Part shown: positions 62,083 to 64,000 of the stretch, in pieces
Position numbering within the stretch: the stretch's first letter is position 1
Layout: each line of letters begins with the position of its first letter
Source of the DNA: Leishmania infantum JPCM5
Lineage: Eukaryota > Euglenozoa > Kinetoplastea > Trypanosomatida > Trypanosomatidae
Direction: 5' to 3'
Length of the DNA: 64,000 nucleotides
Assembly: GCF_000002875.2 (NCBI RefSeq)
Contig: NC_009420.2
Span: 928,001-992,000 of the forward strand
Made by a program: the position numbers and the translations under genes
Notes under the pieces: generated by a model
Database searches by the model: none
Seen by the model: the letters and a program-made list of their open reading frames with translations, nothing else
What the model was told of the DNA's origin: nothing

Positions 62083-64000
62083 ATGCTTACGGGCATGTTG
62101 CAGGGCATTTTGGGGTCCGTGTCAAGCACAGGCATCCGCGAGGCTGAGAATGTACTTCGGCAAAGTTGGCCATCGCTTCTAAAGCTGAAGGATGAGGCGC
62201 AGACCCGGTTCTGCGCCGATGCAGAGTCCTTCCTCAAGGCGCAGCTCACCAATAGACCAGCGCCGTCCGATACCTTGGCCATCTTTACTACAGTCTACGT
62301 GACCGCGGTGCACGCCATTCACTCTGGCCTTGTCGCGCCAGTCCGATGGACCAAGGCGCAGGACAGCCCCTTCCGTCCGTCGATGCCGGTTGAGCGCGTG
62401 CTGCCTTCACGCAGGGAGGCCGCACGAGTTGTCGCCAGTGTGTGCGAACGGCTTCTGCTTGCCAACGCCAAGGTAGCCGGGGCGTACTTCAGCAAGCTGC
62501 TGCGTGAAACGGCCATGGGGGTACCTCTTCTGGCCCTTGTGCTACGCGCGTACGGCGAGGCGGCGGTGGGGGTACTGTCGGCCCATTCAGAGGACCCACC
62601 GTACCTCCAAAGCTGCATCCATCATCTCGTTTTGGCAACATACAAGTTTACCGTGGCCATGTCTGACGATGCTCTTACTATCGCCCATCCAATCCTCCTC
62701 CACGTCGCCCGCGTGAGCGGTCGCACTCAGGACGCAATGCAGCTCTTGTGCCGTCCGATCTACTCCGTCAGCCCAATGCTGACGGGTATCGGCTTGTCGG
62801 ACTACGTCGCCTACCATGCTGAGGCTGCGCTCCTGCTTGCTGCACTGGAGCAGTACGAGAGCGCCATGTACGCCCTTACACCAGTGAGTCAGCTCTCTCC
62901 AACGCGCGGCATGCCGGAGGGCGAAAAAGGAAGCCGTGGCGGAGCCGGCGAAGGAGACCTCCCACCGTGGCTAAACGAGCTCGAGTATGAGGAAGCTGAC
63001 GTGCGCGATGCTATCCCTCGCAGTGGCGGTTGCGCTGCTGACGCCAGCCGGGCTCCCGTCACCGGTGCCGATAGCGCCCTCCCTGCGCAGCAGTCGGTGG
63101 TCCTCTACCCCTGGTACCGCACGGAGTGCGTCGGGGAGACGCGCAAGTACGCCGGCAGCACCGATGCCAAAGACCGAAAGGCTGAGGTAAAAGCCGTTGT
63201 GTGGCGCGGCATCTTGGTGCCGTCTGTGATCGAACGCGAAATGGATCGTCGCGCTGTTACGTGGGCAAAACGTTTGGGCATCGTGCTGCTCGCTGCGGCC
63301 TTTGGCGGCGGCAGCCCACGCGGCGTGATGGCGCTCACGGCGTCGGCCGGGCGGCGGATAGTGGACAACGAAGAGGCGTCGTCCATATGGACTGGCATGG
63401 CGTCGGCGATCGCTGGCCACGTGTGCTTTCCTCATCCACTGTTTCGTCTCCTGACGGAGACAACTCCCGTGTCGCTCCGCTCCTTCGTGCACTTCGTCAC
63501 GACCGACAAGACGGCGAGTGCGCGGGCCTACGCGGACCTTCTCGTAGCAATCGCCCGACGCGATGCAAACAATGCTCATCAGTGCCTAGGCAATCCCGCC
63601 AATGTCTCACTATTTACAGCAGACCTCACGGTAGATGTGGTCAGGGCAACGGTGCTGCGTGAGCTTCCGCGACACATTCTACTGGATGTGGCGCGCATGT
63701 ACGCTCATGTGCCGATGCAAATGCTGTTGGACCGGTCACAACCCATACACACGGCCGCTAAGGCCAAGGGCGCGACGCCAGCGAATGAAAGAGCTGAAGA
63801 TGAGGAGAGACCACTGGATGCCGCCACTGTGGACAGCAGACACGCGCTTGTGCAGCTGTTGGTCAAGATGTGCTCCACCGGAGATTTGGCCTCCTCTCAC
63901 GTGTGCGTCACTGCAGCTCCCGCTGCTGATGCGGCCGCCAAGGAACGTGCAACTTTTTATCCCGTCGAAGAGGTGGCCAGGCAGTTGAGTAGGGGCACCG
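62083..64000 (+). CDS. PCI-domain protein, possibly COP9 signalosome subunit 3-like (3' end beyond window)
   Basis: From the ATG at 62083 an uninterrupted GC3-rich frame of 639 codons runs to the window end, so the gene is partial. The N-terminal 300 residues are helical-repeat-like (for example YLQSCIHHLVLATYKFT, HAEAALLLAALEQYESAMYAL). Residues about 475-545 (SFVHFVTT through RHILLDVARMYAHVPMQMLL) have the pattern of a PCI winged-helix region. By eye they resemble the CSN3 sequence around its PCI start, where a short helix is followed by L-x3-A-x2-Y. If this is correct, the protein would act in cullin deneddylation. Other PCI proteins (proteasome lid, eIF3) are possible. Confidence 0.5.
   Translation, partial: MLTGMLQGILGSVSSTGIREAENVLRQSWPSLLKLKDEAQTRFCADAESFLKAQLTNRPAPSDTLAIFTTVYVTAVHAIHSGLVAPVRWTKAQDSPFRPSMPVERVLPSRREAARVVASVCERLLLANAKVAGAYFSKLLRETAMGVPLLALVLRAYGEAAVGVLSAHSEDPPYLQSCIHHLVLATYKFTVAMSDDALTIAHPILLHVARVSGRTQDAMQLLCRPIYSVSPMLTGIGLSDYVAYHAEAALLLAALEQYESAMYALTPVSQLSPTRGMPEGEKGSRGGAGEGDLPPWLNELEYEEADVRDAIPRSGGCAADASRAPVTGADSALPAQQSVVLYPWYRTECVGETRKYAGSTDAKDRKAEVKAVVWRGILVPSVIEREMDRRAVTWAKRLGIVLLAAAFGGGSPRGVMALTASAGRRIVDNEEASSIWTGMASAIAGHVCFPHPLFRLLTETTPVSLRSFVHFVTTDKTASARAYADLLVAIARRDANNAHQCLGNPANVSLFTADLTVDVVRATVLRELPRHILLDVARMYAHVPMQMLLDRSQPIHTAAKAKGATPANERAEDEERPLDAATVDSRHALVQLLVKMCSTGDLASSHVCVTAAPAADAAAKERATFYPVEEVARQLSRGT

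Overview
The window is a eukaryotic, trypanosomatid chromosome segment, almost certainly Leishmania. Every convincing gene is intronless and on the + strand. Genes are separated by 0.5-8 kb of pyrimidine-rich DNA carrying polypyrimidine-AG trans-splice acceptors. Codon use is strongly GC3-rich, and degenerate ingi/L1Tc-type retroposons lie in the 3' flanks. The gene order (cytosolic GAPDH, tyrosine aminotransferase, two sterol 24-C-methyltransferases, cullin-like, DPP8-like peptidase) matches what I remember of Leishmania chromosome 36. Species cannot be fixed from sequence alone. No strand-switch region is visible, so the window looks like the interior of one polycistronic unit.

Layout. 0.2-1.4 kb: a KDSR-like short-chain dehydrogenase that has lost the catalytic Lys. 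3.4-4.4 kb: bacterial-type cytosolic GAPDH. 5.6-7.8 kb: a 1,223-bp tandem repeat that reads as a C/D snoRNA cluster, with four snoRNA types and two rRNA guide matches. 8.9-10.2 kb: tyrosine aminotransferase. 10.2-16.8 kb: a long gene-poor stretch with a SIDER and a decayed coding sequence. 16.9-19.0 kb: two kinetoplastid-type hypothetical proteins. 21.2-24.0 kb: a probable base J glucosyltransferase. 25.3-30.1 kb: two almost identical sterol methyltransferases; the duplication ends exactly where a DIRE fragment with a 2A-like remnant begins. 32.5-33.6 kb: an EF-hand protein. 34.6-35.4 kb: a malate/lactate dehydrogenase pseudogene. 35.9-36.5 kb: an inverted copy of part of the 14.6-kb pseudogene. 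38.3-44.1 kb: a very large cullin. 44.6-47.2 kb: DPP8-like S9 peptidase. 48.6-54.1 kb: a GC-rich 2.54-kb tandem repeat with an assembly gap. 54.9-60.2 kb: an EF-hand protein, a FYVE-like protein and a membrane-anchored protein. 62.1-64.0 kb: the 5' part of a PCI/CSN3-like gene, running off the end.

Functional links: GAPDH, TAT and SMT are metabolic (cytosolic glycolysis, amino-acid transamination, ergosterol synthesis). The cullin (ubiquitin ligase scaffold) and a possible COP9-signalosome subunit would belong to one neddylation pathway, but trypanosomatid polycistrons rarely group genes by function, so proximity is weak evidence. The most notable items are the duplicated snoRNA cluster, the roughly 620-bp inverted repeat pair bracketing the SMT/base J locus, the 2A-bearing retroelement relic and the giant cullin.
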